Below are positions 11,470-22,813 of a stretch of DNA of 64,000 bases, in pieces. The notes below the pieces were generated by a model. The model was not told the origin of the DNA and ran no database searches. It saw only the letters and a list, made by a program, of their open reading frames with translations. Source of the stretch: Zychaea mexicana. Lineage: Eukaryota; Mucoromycota; Mucoromycetes; Mucorales; Lichtheimiaceae. The DNA lies in contig NW_026516692.1 in the NCBI RefSeq assembly GCF_025766255.1, positions 363,507-427,506 on the forward strand. The letters run 5' to 3'. Each line of letters starts with the position of its first letter. Within the stretch, counting starts at the first letter, position 1. Both the position numbers and the translations under genes were made by a program.

Positions 11470-13275
11470 TTTTTGCTTTACACTGTCAAGTCACATTTTA
11501 GCTAGTAATTTATTGCTAAGTATAAAATCTTGAGGTTGTCGTCCTTTTTGTAAGATTGTACCACGAAGAATAATGACGACTCGCGAAGGAATAAAAACGG
11601 AGGGGAGACCACAAAGATAGATAGGTTATTAATAGGTTATTAGATGCCCTTTTTATTTAATCAAGCTGACCCATATTTATACTATTTCTAAAACTATAAA
11701 TATACATTTATACTGCTGCGGATATGATGATGATGATTACAATGATAAGCTGCGGATATAATAATAGCTATGAATAAAGGTATGACTCCGACGATTAGCG
11801 TTGCACAGTAAAGAAGTATAATAAGTGGGCAGCTGCACAACCTGATGACCGCAGTAAAAGAAATATGTATGGTTATTAATATAACTGAGTATTGTGCGAC
11901 GACAAGGTCTACCTGGGTCCACCATTTCTTGAAATCTCAATAGCAGGACCACAGTGATACCCAGCGATATCATTGGTTATTCCAAATGATATCTGAATAT
12001 TAATTATTGGGGACCGTTTTTATAAGTAGAGCTGTGGACCTGCTTGTTATTAATAAAAGAAGAGCTTAGTATCTTTAGAATAATTACAGAAAACCTTCAA
12101 AATGCTTTAAATGAACCAGGCATTGATTCCATGTATTCAAGGAAAGGTTAATGTCATCTGAGATTGCAGAATAAGTTTATAAATCGTGCTGTTCTTATTG
12201 AATGAGCTGCTCTAGGTCGTGTAATTTGTAATATGCTAGCGACATGCAGCAACTATACCACTCAAAAAGCCTACATTTTAGTGATCTCTCTAATACTTTC
12301 ATTGTTAGATGACAGTGATAATGATGCCATGGTGTTAGCAAAACTATTATTACACTCTAACCCACATGTAGATCCAACATCAGTGTCTACACTTCAGACT
12401 AACCCTATCTTTCTTCTGTCTCATCAGGTACCTTGTTGATAGCTTTCAAAAAGCATTAATATAGATGGCACATTGATTCAGTAGATTGGATGGTATACCC
12501 TATTCTATGTATGCTTGAGATATTAACAATGTTTTCTCTCCTTTCCTGTACTTTGAACATGTAACAGACACTAGATAGAGATAGTTAGTGTTGTGTAGGA
12601 ACATGTCGTATCTTGTTCCTTTCTTTACCTGACTGATGAATAACAGCGACTTATTACTGCCATTGTAACGATTATAAAACCACTTTGTAACCGCTATCGA
12701 CCGATGAACTAACTATAAGCAGTTCTAATGACTATCCTTCCTTGATAACTGCTTAAGATTTATGTATTCACAATGTATTTTGACAGCGGAAGGTGCGAAA
12801 AACCAGCGCAGCATCTGCAGCAGTACAAATATTGAGAAAAATCAATCTACATCGCCTTCATTTAAACAACATATTTCTGTTCCCAGTAATACATTATCGC
12901 CATGCTGCTAACTATGTATCGTTCGTGGTATACATAGTCGTTATGAGTGTCCATTATTAAATGACTAAAATTAGAGCCATATCCAGTACTGTGTGTATAT
13001 ATATAATCTAATTCCTACATCTTAAGCTCTGCATCAAGTGCAACTAATTTATCAAATGCATTTCATCATGCTTCAGAAAACATACTATAATAAGCATTCC
13101 CTATTTAAAACCATTGACAATCATTTTTAGGACAGGCCTCATGAGCCTACGAAACAAAAGTTATATATTCTTTGAAAAAAAAATGCCAAACAAGGCCACA
13201 AAACAAGCAAAAGTTAAAAAGAAAAAAAGCGAGGCAAAAACCATCATGGCCAACAGACCACAACATGAAAGTAAT
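11470..13275. other. Intergenic, no gene supported
   Basis: There are only short ORFs with no recognisable domain (for example 11737-11973 minus and 12233-12439 plus). AT-rich. A TATA-like and AATAAA-containing stretch near 12020-12055 could belong to a decayed LTR, but no LTR pair was found. Confidence 0.5.
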
Positions 13276-14265
13276 TAGGGATCTGCACGGTTTGGTTCGG
13301 TTCGGTTTTTGAAGGGAACCGAACCGAACCGTCTAAAGCTAGAACAGAACTGGCTAGAACCGACGAGAACCGTAGAACCGACGAGAACCGTAGAACCGAA
13401 GGATCGAACCGAAGAACCGAACCCATCATGTATATAAAAAAGGCAAGATTCGGTATTTTTAAATGAAAGCTGATGTGTGTGTTCAAATGTCGCGGTATAC
13501 TTGAATACTGCAGTAAAATGAAAAGTTTATTATTGTACATTGAACAGCGATCCCAAAATGAATAAGAGAAACAGAATGTAACCTTCTTATATGATGTGGG
13601 TCATTGCATGGTTAAAAGATTGAAGCACAGTTTTTACAAAAAAAAGTGGAGCTTATAGTACTTACTTAGAGCGACTTAGTATTACTAGTACAATATGTTA
13701 TCGTAACATTGGAGGAATTGAACCACAACCGGCAGTACATACAGCTGCTGTGTCTCTACGTGTGTATAGTGTATAGTGTCTCATAAAAGGCAAAGGGTGA
13801 ATGGGTAAGATAATTCTGTTATGAGCCCCAGAATGCGCAATCTCAAACGGAATGCACAAACTTGATAAAACTGATCGAGAAGTCATAACAAATCTAGTAA
13901 AGTAGTACGTCATGGAGAAAAATGCATTGTGGGTAGCAAAGTAGAGGAACAAGTAATAATGCGCGTCATGGGCAGAGAAAGCAAGCTGCCATCAGAAGAA
14001 GTGTTTTTTCTCTTCTCTTCTTTACTATTTTTCCCTCCCTTCTGCTTTTGCAGGTTTTGTTAAGTTTTTAAATGAAGTATGGCTTGCAAATACACTACTT
14101 CTTGGACTTTACAGGATAACATTGTTCGTAACTTCCATTATAGCCCACTTTATACTAATTACCAAAATCGCTAAATGCAACCTCCTGGCTCTCAGTTCTT
14201 CGGTTCTACGTATACAAAACCGGTTCGGTTCCGGTTCGGTTCTACGGTTCTGATACGGATCCCTA
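13276..14265 (-). mobile_element. Non-autonomous hAT element, copy 2 (990 bp)
   Basis: Same termini and interior as the element at 2799-3843, but inverted. The flanks carry a perfect 8-bp duplication, aaagtaat (13268-13275 and 14266-14273). The left terminus has one change (TAGGGATCTG). Confidence 0.9.
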
Positions 14266-14390
14266 AAAGTAATACAATAAAAAAAATATAGCCAAGCAAG
14301 GCCAATATTAGAAAGTTGAAAAAAGCATGTCAAAGGGAAAGCTAGCGAGTGAAAAAAATAACAAGATGGTGAAATGAATATACAAAAAGT

Positions 14391-15797
14391 TTAAAGTGTA
14401 TCAAAAAAACATAAGTCTTTCGATAGTGAATCTAATGAAATAATGTCGACAGCGAGATAGTGTCTATGTATAGTGTCCAACGCTTCTGGTACTCTTTCTT
14501 GCATTCCTTTTCTTTCGATATAATCTTGAACTTTCCAAATAATCGCTCGTCTTCTGCGAAACCATTTGCTATCTGAATCACTTTTTCGCCATGCAGTTCT
14601 GTACACTTCTTCCATTCTAATCACAGACATGCCACCATTCCAACTGTCAAACCATTCAGTCCATAATTGTGGGATTGTTTGGACGTTTATGCAGTTCATG
14701 GATGGATATATGGGCTGTTGTTGTTGGGGGTTATGAAGACGGTGATGAGTTGGTGCTGATGCTGCTGACGATAATGATGACGAGGCTGGTGCTGGTGCTG
14801 CTGATGGCAGTGCCACAGTTGCTGTCATGGTGGATGGGAGGGAGGAGGATGAGGACAGGAGCGAAACCGAGCCCCAACCTTCCTACTGCTGTTGTTGCTA
14901 CTGACCTGCCAAGTTGAGCATGACGCTCAAGGACGCTTGTCTGCTGGCGATGCGGTCCCAATGCTGTACAATATCTCCTATACGACTCATGTTTGGTGCA
15001 AGCTGCGCAAGTGCTTCCAGAGTGGGTATAGCACTAGAGAACGATTATACGATGCGATTAGTGTCTTGTTGCTGAGCAGCGATTTGTTGTTGCAAGATGG
15101 CAAGTCTATTTCGATGATCAGCACGGCATGTTGAAGTAACAGATCAGTGGGCTCTTCATTGTTTTCAAGTGCAATACAAGTTACTATTTTAAAAGGATAA
15201 TTAGTATATAAACGAAGGACTGTAATCCACTAGCATATACTGTTCTAATTCAAGATACAAAGGATCACAGAACAAAGGATCTTGACACAAATGATGACCT
15301 GGACAGCGCTTTTTCATCAAAACCGAACCTTGCAAAAATACAACATGCAACTGCACAAGAAGACATAAAAATGAATCAGTCGTGCACAAGTCCTCCACTT
15401 ATTTGGTATCCAGCAACGCCTGCCACCGATCGACTTCAGGAAAAACCTTCTTGCAAAGCTCAAGGGGTGGTGTAACAGCAGCACGAGGTTAAGTAGAGTT
15501 GGCCAGCCTCTCTAGTGAATCCTGCCATGGTCTGCAAGATATCATGAGGCAAATTGGTTAGATAACTGGTTGATAAAGCAGAATTATTCGAACGACCTAA
15601 TTGCCAGATAGACTCTTCACTTGTTCCAGATATCTCTGCTATGCATGCTGACGAACCCCTCATAGTGTGAGTGACCACTTTACTGTGAATGCCGACTGAC
15701 TTTAATGCTTCTAGAATACACTCGCGATGACGATCATATGTAATGGACTGTGTGTTGCGATCTCTGCCTCTGATGAGCTTGATGTCGAACTAATCTC
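14391..15797 (-). pseudogene. Crypton recombinase C-terminus with GCR1-type DNA-binding domain
   Basis: The frame starts with FDIKLIRGRDRNTQS and contains the catalytic H-x-x-R region (VVTHTMRGSSACIAEISG). It continues with WQLGRSNNSALSTSYLTNLP, which contains the candidate nucleophile Tyr. A frameshift and a TAA near 15410 follow, then a helical linker (VEDLCTTDSFLCLLVQLHVV). A degraded, low-complexity stretch leads to ORF 14828-14391. Its core (LWTEWFDSWNGG, MEEVYRTAWR, WFRRRRAIIWKVQDYIERKG) matches the GCR1_C DNA-binding domain that fungal Cryptons carry at their C-terminus. This piece supports the Crypton assignment over other YR elements. Confidence 0.8.
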
Positions 15798-15802
15798 GAT
15801 TG

Positions 15803-16158
15803 CTTTAGGGGGGTAATTCTTAACCGTATATCTTTAAAAGGTTTTATTAATTAAAGATATATCATTGTTTAAACATGTTTAGGAAAAATAAAAAATTAGA
15901 TTATAATTTTTTTATTTTTCAAATGTTTAAGATTTTTTTTAACTTTTTTTAATTCTTTTAAAAAGTTTATGTTTTGTATAAATCTTTTTAAACCATTTAA
16001 AATGTAATATTCTTTAATGTTTAATTTGAAACTTATAGTAGCGGAGCAGTAGTGAGCATACCCTCCTCTACCCGAGGAATACTTGGATGACGGGTAGCTT
16101 AACAATAAAAGATATAACTAAAATTAATTAGCAATTTATTGCTAAATTAATTGTTATG
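15803..16158. repeat. AT-rich insertion element 1
   Basis: A 356-bp, very AT-rich block inside the Crypton recombinase, flanked by GATTG on both sides (15798-15802 and 16159-16163). Its right end has a subterminal hairpin (AATTAATTAGCAA / TTGCTAAATTAATT) and terminates in TTGTTATG. The same right-end design recurs at 17040-17104 and, inverted, at 26931. It has no coding capacity. The class is unknown; it could be a MITE-like or Helitron-like derivative. Confidence 0.5.
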
Positions 16159-16163
16159 GATTG

Positions 16164-16335
16164 ATACTCTTAGAAACAAGGGAATGCCTCACCAGCAACG
16201 TGCCACTGATGAAAGAGATAAAAGGAAGCATTATCAAAGAACAGATAACAACATTGGCGTTACACATCGCAGCAGCAAACTCTACACGGCCCTCTTGGTT
16301 TGTTTTTTCTTGCTTAAGCACCATCACCAATGCAT
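16164..16335 (-). pseudogene. Crypton recombinase, continuation beyond the MULE
   Basis: On the minus strand from 16335 the frame gives LVMVLKQEKTNQEGRVEF, the beta-hairpin region typical of Crypton recombinases. One base shift further it gives FYLFHQWHVAGEAFP, also diagnostic. Taking a single copy of the AATGCAT duplication joins it in frame to the fragment ending at 20206. It is interrupted again at GATTG (16159-16163) by the AT-rich element. Confidence 0.75.
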
Positions 16336-16766
16336 AGGTGCCATAGGGACCGCTGAGATTTCCCTGGCATCAGCCCCAGGTAAATATAGTTCCAGAGTAA
16401 GTTCCCTAGCAACCTTCGGGAAAACTGATTACCCGGAATTACCAATACTACCATGCACCTTTTTTCGCGCTTTTTTTAAAAATAGGTATTTTATAGGTGA
16501 GAAAAAGACATGAATAAAGTTAAGAAAAGTTTGACAAGAAATTGAAAAAAGCAGAATATTTAATAATAAAAGGTTTAAGAAAGAGATCATGGAAAGTGGG
16601 ATTGTATACGGAAAAAAAGATGGAAACCATAGTTATGCATGTCGCGTGTTGGTATTTGTTTCGTGGTAAGTAGTAGGCAACGTGCATTTGTGGCGTAATT
16701 GGGCTATATCACTGAGGTATTCGTCGATGTGGCCACCTGATAGTTGCTGATTAAACCAGTTGCGTT

Positions 16767-17104
16767 GGGAATTAATCTATAATAATTAAATATAAGAGAT
16801 AATTATTAATTATCCTTATATTATTGACTATAGTTAATTCTTTAGGGTGAAAAGAATATAAAAATATTATATTAGTTTAAAAAGATCAAGAATTTTAATT
16901 CTTAGATTTTTTAATTATTATAAATGTTTTTAATTCTTAGGAATCAAATTGGTTTATTATGAATGATTTAATACAGGCTAGGAGGTACGATGACGCCCAG
17001 TTCAATAAAAAATCAACGAAGTTAGATTTTATTAGAACGCTTGATAGTGAAATCCTTAGCTAAAATTAATTTACTGTTTATAGTAAAATTAATTGTTATG
17101 GATC
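16767..17104. repeat. AT-rich insertion element 2, inside MULE 1
   Basis: The left end is TTAATCTATAATAATTAA and the right end TTAATTGTTATGGATCG, imperfect inverted termini. A subterminal hairpin near the right end (AATTAATTTACT / AGTAAAATTAATT) matches the design of the element at 15803-16158. It lies directly downstream of the transposase tail of MULE 1. A second possible left end (ctttaggg near 16857) resembles the left end of element 1, so this may be a composite of two insertions. Confidence 0.4.
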
Positions 17105-20003
17105 GAAACTCGTTGCTGTTCGTTTATGCTAGCTATGTATAAATCAGCAACTTCATCAAAACACCTGTCTTCTTCTTTTAGTTGTAACACTAGTCGTCGT
17201 CGACGCTCCCAGCTCCGTTGTATCTCTATTTCAAAGTTGCGCGATTCTTGCTCCCAATCTGAAAGAACTGCAGTTTGAAGAGAAAGGAGGTCACTTTCTG
17301 TTGTTGATTCATCATCACTGATAAAGATGATGCTTTGTTGGGAAGGAGGAGGAGTAATAGGAGCAATATTGCGATTAGCAGTAGCAGAGGTGCGGGTCGA
17401 GGTTGTGGTGATAGTAGTGATAGTAGCAGCAGCAGGAGTTGTACTGTGGATGATACTGGTATTTGTGGTATCACTGTTGTCATTGTCGTTGTCGTTAGTG
17501 AATCCTAAGTCTCTAAAAACGTTGTTGGTGTACTAAAAGCAGTAACGAGTTATTTATCCTTCTATATAAAAAAATACAGCACACTACGATTTGTTAATAT
17601 ATATATATATATACCGGTCTAAACGAAATAAACGGAACACCGGTTTATCGCAAGATGAAATATGTTCTAGCTACAAGTCGTTGGTAATTAGAACGCTGGA
17701 CTAGATGCTTGCAGATTAGATACTGGTTTTGTAGGTAAGCCGGGCAGCCGCAGGTCCAATTTTTAATAGAAGGTAAGTACAGTCGATCAGCCTATATGTT
17801 CTCTGGTATACAATACGCCTTATTCCAGTGTTTAACAAAGTTGTACACCCATTTAGTGGGCTCGTTACCAGCAACCGTCAAGCTATTGAATTTGTCTTTT
17901 ACTTTTGGAAAGTACTTGTCGCAAATAACGTATACAAGCATATCCAAGCAAGCACGAGGATGTATGTACAGGTAGTTACATTTAAGAACCTTCCAGTGTG
18001 CTTCGATAAAGTTGTTGGCTCTGCCATACGGAATCCGATTTGGAACAACGCTACGCGCCCACAAACGCCATTGGTTGTATATATACGAATGCTTGTACAT
18101 ATATATCCAAGCGTCACTTAATCGCCTGGCGCGGCAGTACTTGTAAACCTCTCTGGCAGCACTCTGGTGGATTTCATTGGCAGTTTCGTATTAATTACCT
18201 ACAACAAATGTAGAGCGATAACATTTAAGCAAGAGTGTGAACTTAAGCAGTGACAGGTTTAATCCACTAGTAATATGTAAGTATATAGGATACTACCATT
18301 AGGTATCAATGCGTGGCTGTTGTAGTGCTTTCTTACGAGATCGATGATGGCATCTCCATCTTCTTTTCTGCATATGACACCTCTATAACCGCCAATTGAT
18401 GGGGTGAAGTCGTCACCAATAAAGCCAAACTCGGTTCTTGCTGCTAGGAGATTGTATGTTGGAATACTTGTGGATTTATTCTCGCCTAACTTTTGGCTTA
18501 TGCTCTTAACAATATGCCAGATGCAGAGTCTTAAATAACTCTCGCCAAAGACTTGCTGAACGGCATTGATCTGAGATTTGTCTTTGTCGGAAAACACGAA
18601 ACCAGGATTTAGCCCGAAGTCTTTTAGTCTTCGTAAGAATGCTGCCAATGTGTAGGTTCTTATGAGTTCTGGTGCTCCTTCGAACGAAGTATAGACCAGA
18701 TACCCAATGGGATATCCAACGCCATTGGTCATTGCTATGATGCCAAACAACTCGCAGCCCGCACGATTGGTTTTGAACGTCGAATCGATGTAATACTCTT
18801 CAACGTAATGGCATGATGCCAACTTTTCAAAGAAATGGAGTGATAAATCCAACAGCAACAGCATGATCATCTCATCTCCAAAACATCTAATATATATTTA
18901 AGTGTATAAGATTCTATATGCTACGTTTGATTCTATCTGTCTCTAGCTTTTAAAGCAAAGAGAAGGTTGATGGTTAGTAATTATCATATTACATACCTCC
19001 ACAAAACCAATGTTGTTGTATCTTCGAAGAAGCAGGCGAGTTGATATCATTTGGTCGTCATGCAAGCGGTACATTGACTGGAATCCTACCGACCACCAGT
19101 AATATACCTGTATGGTCGTGAGGCTCCGCGTCATGTCAGGATACCTTGTTTTTACTGCCTCATACAATGTCGACGCATCGATACCCCGTTCTGTTGCTCG
19201 CTCGGTTATATATTGTCTTACAACTATAGCAACAGCATTTCGTCTTGTTTCTCGATCTGAATCCACTCGACCGTGATTAATCGGATGTCGAATGTTAAGT
19301 TCGATATAGCCGAGCTCCTTTTTAATAGTGCCTTTTACGCGACTATAGCATTCAAAAGCTAAAAGCTTATGGTTCATGTGTACAAGGAGATGTTCGGCTG
19401 TCTGTTGTTGTATCTCCTGGGATCTGTGACAATATGCTCCAAAGGAAATGTTTTTCGAGAGCTCTGGATCTCCAATATTTTTAATAAGATATGTGTATTG
19501 GTTGCATCGGTGCACTTCCTCCAATATCCTTTTAACTAAATCAGCTGGATCTATCGCCTCCATATACGGTTCAATACAGATATAACCATGAAATGCATAA
19601 ATCTGCAACAATATTGGTTACTTATCTAAAGAATACAATTGGTCTATTACAAAGCTACACATACCTCGCTTCCGTCAGTATCTGCATGAGCAGGGTAAGC
19701 CTCATGCAACTCATCCAACTGCAGCATATCGTCCAAAACAACGATTTCTAGAGGCGTTCACTCAAAGCAGCAAGGGGAGCAAGTCCTAAAAGGCTTTGTT
19801 GCGCCTCTGAACAGGCGTCCTGGTTTGGCCTGGTAACAATCAGTACACTCATAAGTGCTTTCCTCGTCAAACGTGCCTTCCACAATTGAACGAATCTGTG
19901 GATGACTAGTGTTGCCACGATTACAAAGACAGAATGCATCACTGGTAATGGGGTTGATCGGTGCTCCACTAGGAAAAATATCAACGGTAATGTCACTGTT
20001 CAT
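17095..20003 (-). pseudogene. MULE transposase with N-terminal Cys motif and SWIM finger
   Basis: Multi-exon reading on the minus strand. The N-terminus from ATG 20003 has a CxxC...CxxC motif (ECTDCYQAKPGRLF, PFRTCSPC), then a TGA near 19760. An acidic linker ends at a GTATGT donor near 19674. The next exon begins IYAFHGYICIEPYMEAID near 19606. The DDE domain follows (YYIDSTFKTNRAGCELFG, GFVFSDKDKSQINAVQ, LRLCIWHIVKSI). The third acidic residue probably lies in NNFIEAHWKVLK near 18015. The SWIM finger (WTCGCPAYL, YLICKHLV) lies near 17720. A Thr-rich linker and a helical tail (SWERRRRLVLQLKEE) end near 17095. The layout is parallel to the MULE at 29.4-33.4 kb. Stops and gaps suggest an inactive copy, though some gaps are introns. 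Confidence 0.8.
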
Positions 20004-20205
20004 TTCGTGTATGAGAAAGTAGTAATAGGATCAAGGATGAAAATAATTATAACAAACAAAAACAAAGGCAAAAAAAATTGGTGCATGGTCGTATAGGTAT
20101 TCCCGGGTTATCAATTTTCCTGAAGGATACCAGGGAATTTACTCCGGCACTATATTTACCCGAGGCAGATGCCAGGGAAATTTCAGCGGTCCCTATGAAC
20201 CGCCT

Positions 20206-20848
20206 AATGCATGACATTCAGTGACACCCTCGCGCTTAAGAAGTAACATTTGTAGATCGGCAAGTTCTATCATATGAACGCTTTCGCCCTGTAGAAGTCC
20301 ATAGTGTTTCAGAAGAAAAGCAGTGCAGTTTCGCAGTCCTTATTGCTTGTTGGTGGCCAGAAAATGAACTACAATACGCTCCATCTCAGCTGATGTCGAA
20401 TAACCATCACCTGCGTATACATGCCTCTGTCTTCATAGTTTTGTCGACTAAGCTCGTTTTCCACATGTTTCAAATGATCAACCAGTGCATGAACAAGCGG
20501 GCCACGCAGATGCAGACGATTGAAGCAAGGGTCTGTTTTGGCTTGTTCAAAATGGAGATCGACAATAGAAGTAATGTATTGTTTAATGGTACCAAGCTTG
20601 ACTTTGGGGGCGGGGGCATCAGGCGCAATAGGTTGCTCAACAGTATAACACGAAGCATCGCGTACAAGTAGAGCAGCAGATGATGATGACGAGGATGATG
20701 GCATGATGGCGGTGACGGGCGAGAGAACAGCAGCAGACGAAGATGATGGCATGATGGCAGTGGCGGGCGAGAGAACAGCAGCAGGTGAGGATGATGGCAT
20801 GATGGCGGTGGCGGGCGAGAGAACAGCAGTAGGCGAAGATGATGGCAT
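20206..20848 (-). pseudogene. Crypton recombinase, middle part up to the MULE insertion
   Basis: Begins with three imperfect copies of a 16-residue unit (MPSSSPTAVLSPATAI), then VKLGTIKQYITSIVDLHFEQ, the conserved helical part of the core-binding domain. After a one-base frame change near 20420 the frame reads SAEMERIVVHFLATNKQ, a TAA, then the start of the catalytic fold (GLRNCTAFLLKHYGLLQGES, HMIELADLQ). It stops exactly at the MULE target duplication (AATGCAT, 20206-20212). Confidence 0.75.
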
Positions 20849-21364
20849 AGAGAGTTAAACATAAATCTGATGATTACAAAAAATTCTTCAATTTTTTATC
20901 ATCTATAATATTTATATAGTTAATATAAATAATTTAAAACAAATTGTTCTCTTTTTCTGTTCTTCCTCCTTCTCCTCCTCAAAATAAATAACAATAACAA
21001 TAGTAACAACAAACCCTTGATAGGCTTTTTATATTCTTATTTATATATAATAAAAAACAATTAAAATCGTTGATTTTTATGTTTTTTTTTTCTGAAAAAC
21101 ATAATTTGTGTTACAAATAATTGTTTTTTAATTCAGCTACATTAAAAAATTTAAATAAAAGCTAATATATATATATAAAAAGTAAAATTATAATTTCAAA
21201 TTAAACTTTATATTAAAAATAATAGAGAAAACAAGAACATGTCAATGTTGTTGTTTGTTGTTGTTTATGACATAATTAATACTTAAATAAATATAAAAAG
21301 ATATATACAATTTTAATAATCTAGTGATTGATAAAAAATTAAGAAATTTTTGTAATAACTAAAT
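20849..21364. other. AT-rich spacer within the Crypton
   Basis: About 500 bp of very AT-rich sequence between two Crypton coding fragments, too long for the usual intron of this genome. It may be another AT-rich insertion, but no terminal repeats or target duplication could be defined. Confidence 0.4.
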
Positions 21365-21753
21365 TATTGATTAAACCTCATAGTGGTGGTGGTACGCATA
21401 GCAGGAGCGGGTGACGAGGCGGGCAACAGCACAGAATTCTCTCTTTCTTTCAGGTTTACGCTTCTCTCTGAAGACGACCTAAAAAAGAACACTATTGTAA
21501 GATATGCATATATATATAGATTGTGAAAAGATATGTGGCTAACCTCTTCTACAAGAAAAAAATGAAGCTTTCTGTCGTTGATCAACCGGTCAGTGTGATC
21601 ATTTGGACAGCATCTTCAGCACCACTTGAGAAATTCTTCCTGCCTGGGAGAATACGATCTAACTGTATTCTGCGGACGGCTACCTTGTGCTTGTTGGTAT
21701 GTAGCTTAGGCAGCAGATTCAGCAGCAGCTTGATACTCTATTTGCGAGCTCAT
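21365..21753 (-). pseudogene. Crypton recombinase, N-terminal SAM-like part
   Basis: Start ATG 21753 (MSSQIEYQAAAESAA, then a TAA). The same frame continues with a YR N-terminal domain: RPQNTVRSYSPRQEEFLKWC, a TGA, then INDRKLHFFLVEEV near 21545, where GTTAGC could be a donor. A Ser/Arg/Lys-rich stretch (SSERSVNLKERENS) near 21470 may be the next exon. The order and spacing of the N-terminal core-binding segment match fungal Cryptons. Both stops can be explained as single transitions (CAA to TAA and CGA to TGA), though the original codons are inferred. Confidence 0.65.
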
Positions 21754-22335
21754 GAGAGAAGTATATTGTGGTAGAGGGGGAGGGATAGGGAGAGAAAGAG
21801 GATGTGGTGAGGCACCATTACTCGCCACCACACAGCCTGGGTGATTAGCCAAACGGGCGGTACTTCTCCTAGTAGGTGTAATAATGCTACCGCGACCTCT
21901 GCTTATGTTGTTAAGATAGTGAACGATTTAATGAGGAATGGAAATGAGATGAAGGAAACGGAATCTGACAGATGTGCCTGACAAAAGAAAAGTGGCAAAG
22001 CTTCGAAATTTTTTTCCCCTGGATATCAAGATTGGGTCCCTGCTATGCTGTAGACCTGAGTCCAGACCCGCACTAAACACAAATGATATTGCCAAAATAT
22101 TGTTATAGCCTTTTGCGGCAGCTGGATCTGTAGTCAATGATAAAGGATAGGAGCAGTGGGTAATAACAAGATAGAAGATTGTTGAAAGATGATCTTTATT
22201 GCTTGTCATAGTTATAATGTCAACCTCAGGTATTTCCAAGTCATATTCTTCATTCTCGTCATCTTCCGTGATTTCTTCTTCACTATTCTTGACATTACTG
22301 ATAGTTGTGTCTTCTTCAAAATCTTGTACTGACTC
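21754..22335. other. Spacer between Crypton and DIRS element
   Basis: Contains the presumed upstream region of the Crypton and the left target side of the DIRS element. ORFs here (for example 21928-22239 minus) have no recognisable domain. Confidence 0.4.
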
Positions 22336-22364
22336 TTGTGAGTTCAGTCTAGAGGACTGAACGA

Positions 22365-22509
22365 ACCTGAACCGCAGAGTGCTGTGATCATCTTTTCCGC
22401 TTTATTAGTCGAATATATCAGAGAAACATTACAAATGAAATTTGAGTAAAAGAAAAATTTTTTGTCTTTAAAGTGTTAAGAGTGTCAACTATCGAATCCT
22501 TGATCATTA
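22365..22509 (+). repeat. DIRS left inverted terminal repeat
   Basis: Mirrors 26629-26773 with few mismatches, including CAGAGTGCTGTGATCATCTT at the outer side and AGAGTGTCAACTATCGAATC at the inner side. Outside it, the tip 22342-22362 can fold as a perfect 8-bp hairpin (GTTCAGTC / GACTGAAC). Confidence 0.92.
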
Positions 22510-22545
22510 ATGAGCGTAGCCGATAGCGGAGGGTGGGTGGGACCC

Positions 22546-22660
22546 TCTGCAGTTCAGGTTCGTTCAGTCCTCTGGACTGAACTCACAATTATCTATCGCT
22601 ATAGCTCCAGATAATTGAGGGAGTCCATCGGACTTCCCGAACCTGAATAGCAGAGTGCTG
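22546..22660. repeat. DIRS internal complementary region
   Basis: 22546-22586 is the reverse complement of the left outer tip (ends GACTGAACTCAC). 22587-22660 is the reverse complement of the right outer tip (ATCTATCGCTATAGCTCCAG onwards). The junction of the two halves marks where the element termini would be joined in the circle. Confidence 0.92.
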
Positions 22661-22813
22661 CTTGCAGAGAGAAACGCTTGACCTCGTGATTCTTGTATAA
22701 CATTGGACATCGCCTTGGCGTAATGAAATGAATATATTGGTTTTTTTTTTGTTGTTTTTTGTTGCTTGTTCTTGTTCTTTTTTTTTTTTTTTGTAGGGGA
22801 GAAGATCAGCTTA

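Larger units (their letters stand above)
16336..20205 (-). mobile_element. MULE 1, inserted in the Crypton (3.87 kb)
   Basis: The terminal inverted repeats are about 100 bp long: left 16336-16440 (AGGTGCCATAGGGACCGCTG) and right 20093-20205 (inverted AGGCGGTTCATAGGGACCGC). Both carry blocks such as TTTCCCTGGCATC and GGTAAATATAGT in mirror order. The flanks share AATGCAT (16329-16335 and 20206-20212), and removing the element plus one copy restores the Crypton frame. A MULE transposase with SWIM finger is encoded on the minus strand. A further AT-rich insertion lies inside, beyond the transposase stop. Confidence 0.88.
14391..21753 (-). mobile_element. Crypton (tyrosine recombinase DNA transposon), broken by later insertions
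   Basis: The minus strand carries, in order, a Crypton recombinase N-terminus (from ATG 21753), a middle part ending at 20206, the continuation from 16328, the catalytic C-terminus (about 15797-15480) and a GCR1-type DNA-binding domain ending at 14391. Between these parts lie an AT-rich stretch, a complete MULE (16336-20205) and an AT-rich element (15803-16158). Cryptons move as circles with a tyrosine recombinase and have no long terminal repeats, so the true ends cannot be placed. Confidence 0.8.

Noticed and set aside
11997..12100. Solo LTR next to the tRNA gene (TATA-like and AATAAA signals)
   Set aside because: No TG...CA borders, partner LTR or target duplication could be found.
13677..13686. 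TAGTATTAC, the nonanucleotide of many CRESS replication origins, inside the 1-kb hAT element (also in copies 1 and 3)
   Set aside because: It is not at the apex of a convincing stem-loop, and it recurs only because the element is repeated. One chance occurrence of a 9-mer in AT-rich DNA of this length is expected.
20470..20862. 130-codon His/Leu/Pro-rich minus ORF
   Set aside because: Antiphase shadow of the repeat leader of the Crypton middle fragment.
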